Shown piece by piece: positions 43,942 through 52,284 of a DNA stretch of 64,000 nt. This stretch comes from DASUBV01 sp036510065 (GTDB lineage Bacteria; Actinomycetota; Actinomycetes; Streptosporangiales; Streptosporangiaceae): contig DATCEO010000156.1 in assembly GCA_036510065.1 (NCBI GenBank), positions 1 through 64,000 on the forward strand. The letters are read 5' to 3'. The notes beneath the pieces were generated by a model. It searched no databases, was not told the origin of the DNA, and saw only the letters and a list, made by a program, of their open reading frames with translations. Made by a program: the position numbers and the translations under genes. Position 1 is the stretch's first letter; each line of letters begins with the position of its first letter.

Positions 43942-45384
43942 TTACCTGCCGCGAACGCACTTGTCGTACAAATCGGACAGCCGCCCGTCAGGGTCATAAT
44001 CTGCCTTCAGCACGGCATACCCCGGGCCGTTATAGCGCGCCCAGAACTCCTGCGGCGAGTAGAACGAGCTGGAGTACAGGCCCTTGTGGCCGCCGAGCTC
44101 ACTGACGGTGGTCTCGATAGGCCGGTTGTAGTGCCCGTCGGACGCGCCTGGCGGCAGGGCCACCGTCCCCCAGAATCCGAAGTTGACGTAGACCTGAGCG
44201 GGCTGCATCGGGTACAGCGGCCAGGTCCGCGCGCCCCGCAGCCGCAGCGGGCACAGCCAGACCGGGCTCATCCCCACCTCGGCGGCGAAGAAGCGCAGGA
44301 AATCCGCGCCGCGGTCGACGGGAATCTCGACATCCTGGACGACGAACTCATTGGCAGGCTTGCCGCGGCGGGCATCGAGCGCGGCGGTTAGGTGATGCCG
44401 CCGGTCGAAGGCCACGAGCTTGCGGTACACGTCGGACCGGCGATACCGCCGCGGCCAGGCCCGGCGCACCAGCGGGCGCTGCACCCCGAACGGGCGCGAG
44501 CACCAGAACCAGTCCGTGTCCCAGCGCCAGAGGTAATCGGCGATGGTCAGGAAGTCCTCATTCGGCCCGCGCACGGACTGGTAGTAGATCCGCTCCCGGG
44601 TGTAATCGCTGCGCCAGGGCGCGACCTCGCTGAACGCCCCGACCGTCAGGTAGAGCTCGTCCAGGCTGAACATGGTGCCATCGACGAAATCGGCCTGGTG
44701 CCCGTCGTAGCTGCCAGCGTCCGCGATCTGCGAGATCGCCGCCATGCAGTCCTCCGGACTGGAAAAGCGGAAGTGCCGCAGGTGCACATACGGCGCGACC
44801 GGCTCTAGCTCGATGGTCAGCGACAGGGCGTAGCCGAGAGTGCCGTAGGAGTTGGGGAAGCCCCGGTACAGGGCATCGTGCTCGCCGCCGGGCGCGGCGG
44901 TGATCACCCGGCCGTCCCCGGTCAGGATCTCCATTTCCAGGACAGACTCGTGCGGCATGCCGCTGCGCAGCGAGGTGGACTCAATGCCCAGGCCGCTCAC
45001 CGCGCCGCCGAGGGTGATCGTCTTGAGCTGCGGGACGACCAGCGGCATGAGCCCTTGCGCCAGCGTTGCGTCGACTAGGTGCTCGTAGGTGGTCATGCCG
45101 CCGACGGCCGCTGTCCTGGCCGCCGGATCGATGCGCAGCACGTGGTCGAATGCGGACACGTCCAGTCCCGGACTCGAGGTATCGCCGCGGAACCGGAACA
45201 GGTTCGAGGTGCGCTTGGCCAGCCGGACGGGTCTGCCGGGCGGGATGGCGGTGTAGGCGCGCCTCAGCTGCGCGACCGCGGCCTGGTGGGCGGGCAGCCC
45301 GGCCGGGCCCGCCGGAGCCGCAGCGCGGCCGGCCGGGGCGCTGCCTGGCCGCCCGGTCTGGCCCTTATCGGCGACTTCGGTCAC
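43942..45384 (-). CDS. FAD-binding oxidoreductase (TmsA-like 10-methylene reductase)
   Basis: A 480-aa flavoprotein with a PCMH/FAD-binding_4 domain at about 60-230 (DVSAFDHVLRIDPAARTAAV, VPQLKTITLGGAVSGLGIES, NSYGTLGYALSLTIEL) and a C-terminal substrate domain resembling the DHCR24 group of oxidases. The start is GTG at 45384, preceded by GGGGAGG; an open frame continues upstream without homology. It is followed after 30 bases by the SAM-methyltransferase, the order of tmsA-tmsB. A third gene, tmsC, is not seen beside it. Predicted role: NADPH-dependent reduction of 10-methylene acyl chains at the membrane. Confidence 0.82.
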   Translation of the reverse strand: MTEVADKGQTGRPGSAPAGRAAAPAGPAGLPAHQAAVAQLRRAYTAIPPGRPVRLAKRTSNLFRFRGDTSSPGLDVSAFDHVLRIDPAARTAAVGGMTTYEHLVDATLAQGLMPLVVPQLKTITLGGAVSGLGIESTSLRSGMPHESVLEMEILTGDGRVITAAPGGEHDALYRGFPNSYGTLGYALSLTIELEPVAPYVHLRHFRFSSPEDCMAAISQIADAGSYDGHQADFVDGTMFSLDELYLTVGAFSEVAPWRSDYTRERIYYQSVRGPNEDFLTIADYLWRWDTDWFWCSRPFGVQRPLVRRAWPRRYRRSDVYRKLVAFDRRHHLTAALDARRGKPANEFVVQDVEIPVDRGADFLRFFAAEVGMSPVWLCPLRLRGARTWPLYPMQPAQVYVNFGFWGTVALPPGASDGHYNRPIETTVSELGGHKGLYSSSFYSPQEFWARYNGPGYAVLKADYDPDGRLSDLYDKCVRGR

Positions 45385-45538
45385 GCGGCCTCCCCGGGAC
45401 TGACGGCGAAGTTCCGCGCTCCGGACAATGCCACCGGGGCCGCCTCCGTCGTCATGATCAGCGCCGAACCAGGCGATCGGCTCACGAAGTTTATCTCCCG
45501 GCTGTTGTCCCCCGGCCGGCCAGGGGCCGCCTGTCCTG

Positions 45539-45662
45539 GCCCGCATCGCTGCCCTGGCCCGCCTCGGGCCCAGCCCGTATCGCTGGCCCAGCCCGTATCG
45601 CTGGTCTAGCCCGCAGCGCTGGCCTAGCCCGCAGCGCTGGCCTAGCCCGCAGCGCTGCCGGG
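45539..45662. repeat. 18-base tandem repeat upstream of the oxidoreductase
   Basis: Seven tandem units, mostly 18 bases, near GCCCGCAGCGCTGGCCTA: units at 45539, 45557 (16 bases), 45573, 45591, 45609, 45627 and 45645. Two adjacent units are identical. They lie 155 bases upstream of the GTG start of the FAD oxidoreductase. Coding use is unlikely. The rest of 45385-45772 shows a GGCAGCT/AGCTGCC hairpin near 45715 and nothing else I can name. Confidence 0.8.
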
Positions 45663-45772
45663 GCGGCTGCCTAACGGGACCGGTCACCCCGCCCGTGCTG
45701 CGCAGGGACGAGGATGGCAGCTGAGCTGCCAGCTGGTGAGCACTGAAACGGCCAGGACCTTGAGTCCTAGCA

Positions 45773-45934
45773 CTAGATCGTGCCCCGGCTAGCTGGCGAG
45801 GTCTCCTCGGACAGCTGCTGGATGTCGTGCTTCGAAGCACCGGCCTGGCCACCCTCGCTGGCCTCCGGCACGAAACGCGTCGTGCTCGCCCGGTATGCCG
45901 CACCAAGCCCGGACTCACCCAGGCCGCCTGACAT
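45773..45934 (-). CDS. Possible 53-aa protein downstream of DUF4192 gene
   Basis: An ATG frame (MSGGLGESGLGAAYRAST at the start) begins 18 bases after the DUF4192 stop on the same strand and ends at TAG 45773. Composition is mixed and hydrophilic (SEGGQAGASKHDIQQLSEE) with no low-complexity bias, which favours coding. Against it, there is no ribosome site and GC at the third position is lower than in neighbours. The frame includes a perfect palindrome, GTGCTTCGAAGCAC, at 45827-45840. I do not recognise a family. Confidence 0.3.
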   Translation of the reverse strand: MSGGLGESGLGAAYRASTTRFVPEASEGGQAGASKHDIQQLSEETSPASRGTI

Positions 45935-45952
45935 CTTGCAGGCGTCGGATGT

Positions 45953-47029
45953 CTAGAGCGCATAGCTGGCCGCGACCTCCTCTGGCGTCATCGGCAGCCG
46001 GGCGGCCGACGGCGGCAGGCCGGCCTGGACCGCGTCGGCGATCAGCAGCGCCATCGAGTAGGCCGGGTCGGCGGCCAGCGCCCGCTCGACCGCCACGTTC
46101 GCCAGCGCCCCCTCGCCGGACTGCCAGGCGGTGAACGCGAGTAACGACGCCGGGGCCGGGACAAACTCGGGCGCGGCCCCGGTCAGCACGTCGGTCCACA
46201 GGCGCAGGTGTGCCGAGCGGTGCTCGGGAACCTGCCGCGCCCAGGCGTCGTCGCGGACCCGCAGGTCATTAAGGATGACGGCCAGGAAGGCGAGTCGGCT
46301 GCGGTCGGTGATCTCGGTGCCGGACTGGTACAGGCGGATGGCGTCCAGCACGGCGCTGCGGCCGGCCTCGGCCAGTGCCTCCGCCGGGTCCCGGCCGGCC
46401 CGCTGTGCCGCGGTGATCAGCTTGTCGATGCGCCGCAGGGCCCGGCCGGTCGCCTGCCGGGTGGCGCGGGCCGTGCCCGGCGGCGGCGTCAGCGTCCGGG
46501 CCAGCGCGGCCCGGTCCGGGTAGGGATCCGGGCCGGCCTGGCTGAGCGCGGCGGCGGCGGGATGCGAGCAGGGATCGAAGGCGACGCCTCCGGCCGGGCA
46601 GCAGTCCGGGTCCTGGCAGAGCGCGGACCAGTACCGGCCGCCCTCGGCGCGCAGGACTTCCCTGACCTCCAGGCCCGCCTGCAGCACTGCCCCGACCAGA
46701 GGGTCGACCACCGGGGCGACCAGCCCAGCCGGGCCGTAGCCGATGACGATGGCCGCCGGCACCTCCTGGCGGGACAGGACCGCGCAGGCGTGCGCGGCGA
46801 TGTCGTCGGCGAGCTCGGTGTCCGGCGGGTCGGGCAGGTCGTACCGGAAGGTCATGATGATCCGGTCGCGGGCGCCGCTGACGCCGAGCACGACCAGGCT
46901 GCGGCTCGGATGGAAGCCGAGCAGGTGCGGCACGATGGCCAGCACCCCGTCGGGGGAGCCGACCTTGACCTGAGCGCGCGGGAGGGAGGGGCTGTCTGGC
47001 TGGTCGTCCGACTGCTTGTGATCTGTCAT
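45953..47029 (-). CDS. DUF4192 family protein
   Basis: A 358-aa cytoplasmic protein of unknown function widespread in actinobacteria. The DUF4192 signature is KVGSPDGVLAIVPHLLGFHP then SLVVLGV near the N-terminus, with AAIVIGYGPAGLV and a C-terminal helical part (FTAWQSGEGALANVAVERALAADPAYSMALLI) typical of the family. No membrane segment. It is a single gene, with a terminator-like hairpin upstream belonging to the next gene. A 29-base piece near its 5' end recurs at 51128. Confidence 0.9.
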   Translation of the reverse strand: MTDHKQSDDQPDSPSLPRAQVKVGSPDGVLAIVPHLLGFHPSRSLVVLGVSGARDRIIMTFRYDLPDPPDTELADDIAAHACAVLSRQEVPAAIVIGYGPAGLVAPVVDPLVGAVLQAGLEVREVLRAEGGRYWSALCQDPDCCPAGGVAFDPCSHPAAAALSQAGPDPYPDRAALARTLTPPPGTARATRQATGRALRRIDKLITAAQRAGRDPAEALAEAGRSAVLDAIRLYQSGTEITDRSRLAFLAVILNDLRVRDDAWARQVPEHRSAHLRLWTDVLTGAAPEFVPAPASLLAFTAWQSGEGALANVAVERALAADPAYSMALLIADAVQAGLPPSAARLPMTPEEVAASYAL

Positions 47030-47192
47030 GCAGCCAGGCTGCGCCCGGGCCGTGCCGGGCAGCGATCGGGTAAATGACCAGGTGGGGACAACCCCGGCTC
47101 AGCGTCGCCGAGTGCTCCGGTGCATGCACAGGCCCGGCAAACCTGTTGACACCAGCCGGGCTGATGCCGCCGCGGGGGTGATCTGGCGTGCC

Positions 47193-47223
47193 AGCGGGGA
47201 CGCGGCTTCACCGCGTCCCCGCT
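47193..47223 (-). terminator. Strong hairpin after the disrupted secreted-protein gene
   Basis: AGCGGGGACGCGG (47193-47205) and CCGCGTCCCCGCT (47211-47223) form a perfect 13-pair stem with loop cttca, 63 bases past the stop at 47286. Confidence 0.75.
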
Positions 47224-47285
47224 GTCCGGTCATCTTCCCGCCCCCTGGGATCAGGGAACGGTTGTGCTGTTTTGTGATGGCTGGC

Positions 47286-49006
47286 TTACGGCACGGGCGC
47301 CGCCCAGATCCGGGTACCCCAGTTGCTGTTGGCGTCCCTGGGCTGGGGTGCGGTGTACTCAGAGGCCATGTAGATCTCACCGTTGAAGTTTTGCGCCATG
47401 GAGTAGTCACCGTAACGGCACTGGCCCGACGAGAACGGCGGGTAGCAGGTGAAGTCGTCCAGCGGAGTGAGGCCGTGCGCGGAGATATGAATATCCCCGG
47501 TCGGGCCGCTGGCGCCGTTGAACACCATGTATCCAGTGCTCGGGTAGCGGCTGGTCGCCGACACGGCGAAGTTCATGTAACCGTGGCCGCTGGCGTTGAC
47601 GCCGATCACCGGGTACAGCAGCTGCTGGCTGGTCTTGACGGTCCCGTCGCTGACCAGCGACGCGCTGACCGAGCTGCCGCCCGGCGTCGGGCGCAGGACG
47701 AACCACGCAGCACCCGAGTTCTGGCCCGTGCCGAAGTCGAACCCGGTGGACAGCTCGGCATACAGCCGGCCCCCGGCGTAGGTCACCTCCTGGACCGCGT
47801 CGAAGTCGGTCTGCAGCTGCCCGACGCCGGTCTGGCCCAGGGACTGGCCGAGCGGGAACGGCCCGCTCTTCTGGAAGGCGTTCGGCGGGGTCGAGTAGTC
47901 CTGGGTAGCGACACTGGTCATCACCAGGGGCGGACGTCCGCCGGCGTTGAGGGCACCCGTGCCGAGAAGGGCGTAGACCTCCAGGCCGGAGCCAAAATTA
48001 GTGTTGGCATTGGATTCGACGAAGTACTCGGTATTGGGGGCGGACGCGCCCTGGGTCACCGAGGAAGGCGACAGGTGGTACGCCCCGAACGGGTCGCCTG
48101 CGGACGCCACGTGGTAGGACTGCACCGCGGGCATCGGGCCGTTGCCCCGAGCCGCCGTGATCAGGCCGCCCTTGGACGTGGCGTAAATGACCGATCCATT
48201 AAAATTGGGCCCGTCCACGGAGAACTCGTTGGTCGCAATATAGAAACCGCTGTTGTCCGCCCCCACCTGGTCGAAGTCACCCAGGCACGGGCAGCCGCCG
48301 GCGGTGTTGCCGCTGTCAGAGGTATCGATACTGAACACCGTGAACGCACTGAACGGGCTGGTTGTCTGGCTCACCGCGATGTACTGGGTGCTCAGCGGAG
48401 CCGAAATACCGTCGCCGACCGTGAACATCGTCAGGAACCAGTGCCCCGTCTGCGGGTCCCAGTACGCCCGCGGGTCGCTCAGGAACGAGGCCGCCGGAAT
48501 ACCGAACACCTGGAAACCTGGTATCGCCCCCAGCAGGGACTTCCCGCTGGCGGAGTAGATGTTCAGCGACTGGTTGATGAACTCCACCACCGCCGTGCCG
48601 GCCGGGCTCGGACCCACGGCCAGGCCCTGGTCCGGCGGGCTCACGTCCCCGAACACCGGGTTGTTAGCAGCGTTGATCGCCGAAGTCAGGCCATCAAAGC
48701 CATGCTCACCAGCCACGTTACTGTTGGTGAACCCGGTCAGGCTGGCAGCCGCCGCGGCCTTCGCCGCGGCTTTACTTGCGTTGCGCGCCGACGGCGGCAG
48801 GCCCAGCGGCGTCTCATGTCCCCTGCCCGCTGTATTCGGGGCAGCTTTCCTGCCCTTACGGGCATCCGCCTGGGCAAGCGCGCGGAGATTGACCGTCTTC
48901 CCCCGGTGCAGGGTCACCCGGCCCGCCGGTCGCATGGACAACATGCGACCTGCTCGCAGCTATATGCGCCGACGCCGCGGCGGCAGGCACCGCGGCAGAA
49001 GCCAGC
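47286..49006 (-). pseudogene. Secreted beta-rich protein, 3' part, separated from its start by an IS
   Basis: The main frame (47286 to 48944, up to 552 aa) is a Ser/Gly/Asn-rich, beta-strand-rich extracellular-type protein (NPVFGDVSPPDQGLAVGPS, GCPCLGDFDQVGADNSGFYI, YSMAQNFNGEIYMASEYTAP) with no family I can name; it looks like a repeat or propeller protein. The signal-peptide end (AVALASAAVPAAAASA) is readable at 49006-48950 in a different frame that stops near 48859. A frameshift therefore lies near 48890-48945, in addition to the ISAs1 insertion that cuts the signal peptide. The start region continues at 50510-50452 beyond the element. A short form from ATG 48944 would be cytoplasmic and is unlikely to work. 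Confidence 0.78.
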
Positions 49007-49017
49007 GCAACAGCCCC
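49007..49017. repeat. Left target-site duplication of the ISAs1 element
   Basis: GCAACAGCCCC at 49007-49017 is repeated at 50452-50462 on the other side of the element. The C run next to the end leaves the exact length ambiguous (9-11 bases; family usually 8-10). Confidence 0.8.
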
Positions 49018-50451
49018 CACGGCCGTTTCAAGATCATGACGTGAGTCCGAGGATGGCGAAGGGCCTGTCGATGTAGCGGCTGGCCCAGCGGGTGGCTTCG
49101 GTAGTGTCGTGGCGTCCGGCCTGGTGGAGCGCGCCGACGGCGAGGTTCCTGAGCGCGGCCATGGCCCGTGGCCCGGACCGGGTGCGGACGGTGGAGTGGT
49201 CTTCCTGGTAAAGGGTGTCGCGCAGCCAGTGCAGAGACTCAATCGCCCACTGGCCGCGGACGAGCCCAGCCAGCCGGGCAGGGCTGGCGCGGGTCGCGTC
49301 GAGGCTGGTGACCCCGAGCGCGGCGACCTCCGATAGCGGCGTGCCGTCCAGGGCGGTGACGTGCCGCTCGATCAGGTACGCCTGGCTGACGTGCGGGAAC
49401 GGCAGATCCTCCGGCGCGTCGAGGACCTGGATGGTGCGGGTGGTGATCCGGCCGTGGCCGCGGTCGGCGGCGGCGTGGCTGACCGGGACGTCGCGCCAGG
49501 GCAGGGCGTCGAGGGCATCGAACAGGCCGGGCTGGTTGTCCTTGACCGGGAACGCGAAGTCCGCGCCCCGCCCGCGCACGTAGTCCGCGGTAGCGCGCTG
49601 GGTATGGAGAGCATCCGCCGTTATCACTGCGCCGTCCAGGTCCAGGCCGTCCAGCAGCGGGATGATCATCGGGATCTCGTTCGTTTTCGCGCCGGCCTCG
49701 GTCTGCGCCGCGACGACGCCCCGCTCGCCGGCCAGGGCTGCCAGCAGGTGCACCTGGCTGCCGTCAGCGTTCCTGGCGCCCCGGACGGTCTTGCCGTCCA
49801 CCCGGACCGGGATCAGCGGCGCCTCGCCGCCGCCGGCGAGATCCCCGGCGGCGCTGGCCCGCTCCGTCAGCCAGGCCCCGGTCGCCGCGTCCAGGGCGGC
49901 AGCGTCAGCCCCGGTGACCACCCGCCAGATCGTGGCTTTCGACGGCGGCCCGGCACCGGGCCGCGCAGCCCCGCACCGCCGGTACAGCTCCTCCAGCACG
50001 CCGGCGGGCACGTCAGCGGCCCACCCGGCGATCGCGGTGAATGACCGGGACCCGGCGACCACCGCCGCGGCGGCCAGCGCGAGCACCGCCGCCACCGGAT
50101 GATCCCGTCCCTGGCCTGGCCGCCCGTCGGTCACTTCTGCGAACAATTCCAGCAGGTCACGGCAGATGGCCGGTGCCGGGCCGGAGGCAGCGGGCGGCCT
50201 GTCCGCCAGATCATTACCGAGCCCGGGTATCAGCTGCCCGTCCGGCACACGGCGGCCGCTGGCAATGGCACAATCGAGCACGGCGAAGCTCCGGCTGGCG
50301 AGGGTCCGCAGGAAGACACCTCGTATTACCGGGGCTTCGCCTTACTTCATGATCAGGCACGCCGGGCCGATACCAGATCGCCACACAACGTCACATCACG
50401 TCAGCCGGGAACGGCTAGCGCCGACCCAAGAACGATCTTGAAACGGCCGTG
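49018..50451 (-). mobile_element. ISAs1-family insertion sequence
   Basis: A complete 1434-base element. The ends are perfect 18-base inverted repeats: CACGGCCGTTTCAAGATC (49018-49035) and its complement at 50434-50451. It is flanked by an 11-base direct repeat, so both boundaries are defined by sequence. It carries one intact DDE transposase gene. It is inserted in the signal-peptide codons of a secreted-protein gene. The intact ends, perfect target duplication and uninterrupted transposase suggest recent insertion. Confidence 0.92.
49034..50281 (-). CDS. ISAs1-family transposase
   Basis: A 415-aa DDE transposase. The N-terminal DUF4372/H-repeat-associated region (LLELFAEVTDGRPGQGRDHP) is followed by the DDE core: VDGKTVRGARNADGSQVHLL (first Asp), ITADALHTQ (second Asp) and WAIESLHWLRDTLYQED (Glu). 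The stop codon overlaps the left terminal inverted repeat. The start codon near 50281 is supported only by length; a start a little inside, before LIPGLGNDLADR, is possible. Transposase looks functional: no internal stop or missing catalytic residue. Confidence 0.92.
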   Translation of the reverse strand: MLDCAIASGRRVPDGQLIPGLGNDLADRPPAASGPAPAICRDLLELFAEVTDGRPGQGRDHPVAAVLALAAAAVVAGSRSFTAIAGWAADVPAGVLEELYRRCGAARPGAGPPSKATIWRVVTGADAAALDAATGAWLTERASAAGDLAGGGEAPLIPVRVDGKTVRGARNADGSQVHLLAALAGERGVVAAQTEAGAKTNEIPMIIPLLDGLDLDGAVITADALHTQRATADYVRGRGADFAFPVKDNQPGLFDALDALPWRDVPVSHAAADRGHGRITTRTIQVLDAPEDLPFPHVSQAYLIERHVTALDGTPLSEVAALGVTSLDATRASPARLAGLVRGQWAIESLHWLRDTLYQEDHSTVRTRSGPRAMAALRNLAVGALHQAGRHDTTEATRWASRYIDRPFAILGLTS

Positions 50452-50462
50452 GCAACAGCCCC
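50452..50462. repeat. Right target-site duplication of the ISAs1 element
   Basis: GCAACAGCCCC, matching 49007-49017. With one copy and the element removed, the signal-peptide reading frame is continuous across the join. Confidence 0.8.
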
Positions 50463-50510
50463 TGCCACACAGGCAAGGGCACGGAACCCCCGGAGCCTGC
50501 GTGCAGGCAT
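50452..50510 (-). pseudogene. 5' end of the IS-disrupted secreted-protein gene
   Basis: ATG at 50510 reads MPARRLRGFRALACVAGAVA and, once the element and one duplication copy are removed, continues LASAAVPAAAASA: a typical signal peptide with n-region arginines, a hydrophobic core and an AxA cleavage site. There is no strong ribosome site. Upstream, GTTGTG-t-CACAAC (50519-50531) is a possible operator. The region 50532-50751 has an AT-rich patch (near 50628-50641) but no gene. Confidence 0.7.
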
Positions 50511-50518
50511 GTGGTGCG

Positions 50519-50531
50519 GTTGTGTCACAAC
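50519..50531. promoter_or_regulatory. Palindrome upstream of the disrupted gene
   Basis: GTTGTG-t-CACAAC, a perfect inverted repeat nine bases upstream of the ATG at 50510; a possible operator of the disrupted secreted-protein gene. Confidence 0.35.
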
Positions 50532-50751
50532 GTGCTCCCCTCGTCATTGAATGGGCTAGGACAATTGCGGCCCACAGGGCAAGCTAACAACAGCCATCCA
50601 TGACAGCTAATAGCCATCTGAAGGTCGATATGCATATGCATGTCCTGGCGGCTCCGAAACGGCGACTACGTGATCATGAAACTGGCTCCGCGCCCGTAGC
50701 ACTGATCTTCGGCCTGGCGGTGCACCCAGGTTTGCCGTTGTCCGGATGGGA

Positions 50752-51009
50752 TCAGTGCTGGTCGGTGAGAATGGCGCGGGCTTCGCGGCTGGCGTAGTAC
50801 CCGAGGACGTATCCGGGCAGGGTGTCGGCCCCCACCATTCGGCTGCGGCGTTCAGGGCGAGGCCTGCGAGGACCGGGGTAGCGAGGATGCCGTAGATGAG
50901 GGTGAGGCGTCCTTCGGTGCGCAGGACCGGGTTGTCCAGGGCCTTGCGGGCGCGGCTCTTTCCTGCGGCTCTTTCCTGCGGCCAGGCTGAACATGGGCAC
51001 TGGTGTCAT
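50752..51009 (-). pseudogene. Cation transporter C-terminal remnant, frameshifted
   Basis: In one minus-strand frame the segment reads ARKALDNPVLRTEGRLTLIY and GILATPVLAGLALNAAAEWW. It then shifts near 50835-50845, at a G run, into LPGYVLGYYASREARAIL with a stop at 50752. Together these resemble the last two transmembrane helices of actinobacterial cation-diffusion-facilitator-like transporters. The N-terminal helices and the start are absent. It lies in the decaying stretch beside the insertion sequence. The family call is from memory of such sequences. Confidence 0.5.
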
Positions 51010-51127
51010 CGTCTTATCGCCAAGCCGACTGGATCTGGTGACAGACCGCTATCAGATCGGTGCGCTACCGAGCGCGATTATCAAGACACTTCTGGTAACG
51101 GACGGTGCGGGAGGTCGGATTCTCTTC

Positions 51128-51156
51128 GGGGAGCCGACCTTGACCTGAGCGCGCGG
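51128..51156 (-). repeat. 29-base copy of the DUF4192 5' region
   Basis: The sequence GGGGAGCCGACCTTGACC onward (29 bases) is identical to 46953-46981 inside the DUF4192 gene, same orientation, in the codons for RAQVKVGSP. No other part of the gene is recognised around it. Stretch 51010-51343 otherwise holds no gene. Confidence 0.75.
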
Positions 51157-51211
51157 CGTCAGCCGAGGCCGGGAGCGAACGTCGTCGCTGGCCCGTTACT
51201 GCTGCTGGGAC

Positions 51212-51301
51212 GACAGCAGGTGCCCAGTCACGTCGTTGGCCATCTTGACGGTGTCACTGAGACAGCAGGAGATGCCCGCTGACGTCGTTGGAATCTTGAC
51301 G
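51212..51301. repeat. Imperfect direct repeat of about 40 bases
   Basis: GACAGCAGGTGCCCAGTCAC onward (51212-51250) recurs with changes at 51261-51301; both copies include CACGTCGTTGG or GACGTCGTTGG and end ATCTTGACG. It may be decayed mobile-element or gene-duplication debris. Confidence 0.55.
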
Positions 51302-51343
51302 CGACCCGCGGGCGCGGCGGTAACGACCACGCCACGTTGCTGG

Positions 51344-51801
51344 CTATCCGACGCTGAGGTCCTTGATGAAGAACACCCGCTGGAATCCGTCCTCCTCGGC
51401 GCGGTGGGTCAGCCGGTAGCCATGCCGCGGATAGTAGGCCAGGTTCTCGGTCATGGCCGCGTTGGCGTAGAGGCGGACATTCCCGAGGCCGAGCCGCGCC
51501 GCTTCACGCTCCGCCAGTGCCAGCAGCCGCGTCCCGATCCCGCGGCCCTGGGCCGTCGGCCGGACGGCCAGGTTGTCCAGCAACAGGTGATCCGGACGCG
51601 GAATCAGGACGACTAGCCCCGCTAGCTCCCCGTCGCTCACCGCTACCGACACCTCGCGGCGGTCAATGGCGACGGCATAGTCGGCCGTCATCGGCGCCGG
51701 AGGGCGGTCCATGCGCGCGGAAGGTAGGCCGCATACGCCATGACGACGATCGCCCGCAGCCCGTCCAGGTCATCGGCGCGGGCCAGACGCAGCGTCAGCA
51801 T
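51344..51801 (-). pseudogene. GNAT acetyltransferase, frameshifted
   Basis: The downstream frame (51344-51712, 122 aa) holds most of a GNAT domain: VSDGELAGLVVLI, the acetyl-CoA loop VRPTAQGRGIGTRLL, NVRLYANAAMTENLAYYPRH and GY. The missing first strand and helix are readable upstream in another frame from ATG 51801: MLTLRLARADDLDGLRAIVV then MAYAAYLPR. One base change near 51715 would join them at YLPR-MDRPPAP, where family members read straight through. It is either a pseudogene or a sequencing indel. From ATG/GTG at 51712 only a truncated domain would be made. Confidence 0.65.
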
Positions 51802-51840
51802 CGCTCATCCGCGGCGGCGAGCAGGCACACCGAGGGCAGG

Positions 51841-52260
51841 TCAGTTGCGGGCCGGCAGCTGGCCCTCGAGGAAGCGCGCGACCAGCCCGCGGATCACGGT
51901 GGCCATCGAGAAGCCGTGCTCGGTGCACCAGGCCCGCAGCTGGGCATGCTGATCCGCCGCGAACCGGACGGGCACGACCTGCTGGCCGATCTGCTGAGAG
52001 CCCGGTGAGCCGCCAGCTCGCTGCAATGACAGCAGCTGACTGCTGACCTCGCGCAGCCGGCCCGGCAGCTGCCCCGTTCCGTAAGACCCGGGCAGGCCAC
52101 GGGTCAGCAACCAGGCGTATACCTGGTCGCGTTCCCCGTCCGGAAGCATCCCGATGGCCTTGACCAGCAGCTCAACCGTTTCGGCCGAAGATCTGGCGGG
52201 CGTGGGGTCCTGCGATGCGGCGGCGGCGGCCGCGGTGCTCTCGGGGTCGGGTGCAGCCAT
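51841..52260 (-). CDS. Ribbon-helix-helix-like DNA-binding protein
   Basis: A 139-aa protein. The N-terminal half is Ala/Pro-rich then helical (ETVELLVKAIGMLPDGERDQ). The C-terminal 50 residues, QQVVPVRFAADQHAQLRAWC followed by MATVIRGLVARFLEG, look like a beta strand plus two helices of the CopG/Arc RHH type. The upstream region has an inverted repeat and GGTATCRC-type direct repeats, fitting autoregulation. There is no toxin gene directly beside it; the adjacent GNAT remnant is a possible former partner, since GNAT toxins pair with RHH antitoxins, but that family match is not shown. Confidence 0.65.
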   Translation of the reverse strand: MAAPDPESTAAAAAASQDPTPARSSAETVELLVKAIGMLPDGERDQVYAWLLTRGLPGSYGTGQLPGRLREVSSQLLSLQRAGGSPGSQQIGQQVVPVRFAADQHAQLRAWCTEHGFSMATVIRGLVARFLEGQLPARN

Positions 52261-52284
52261 GGCCGCCTCCAGGGAAAGAACTCA

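Noticed and set aside
45385..45963. Upstream extension of the FAD oxidoreductase frame
   Set aside because: It is repeat-translated low-complexity sequence with no homology; the GTG at 45384 has GGGGAGG upstream.
49215..50102. Frames opposite the transposase gene
   Set aside because: They are shadows of the transposase and have no independent support.
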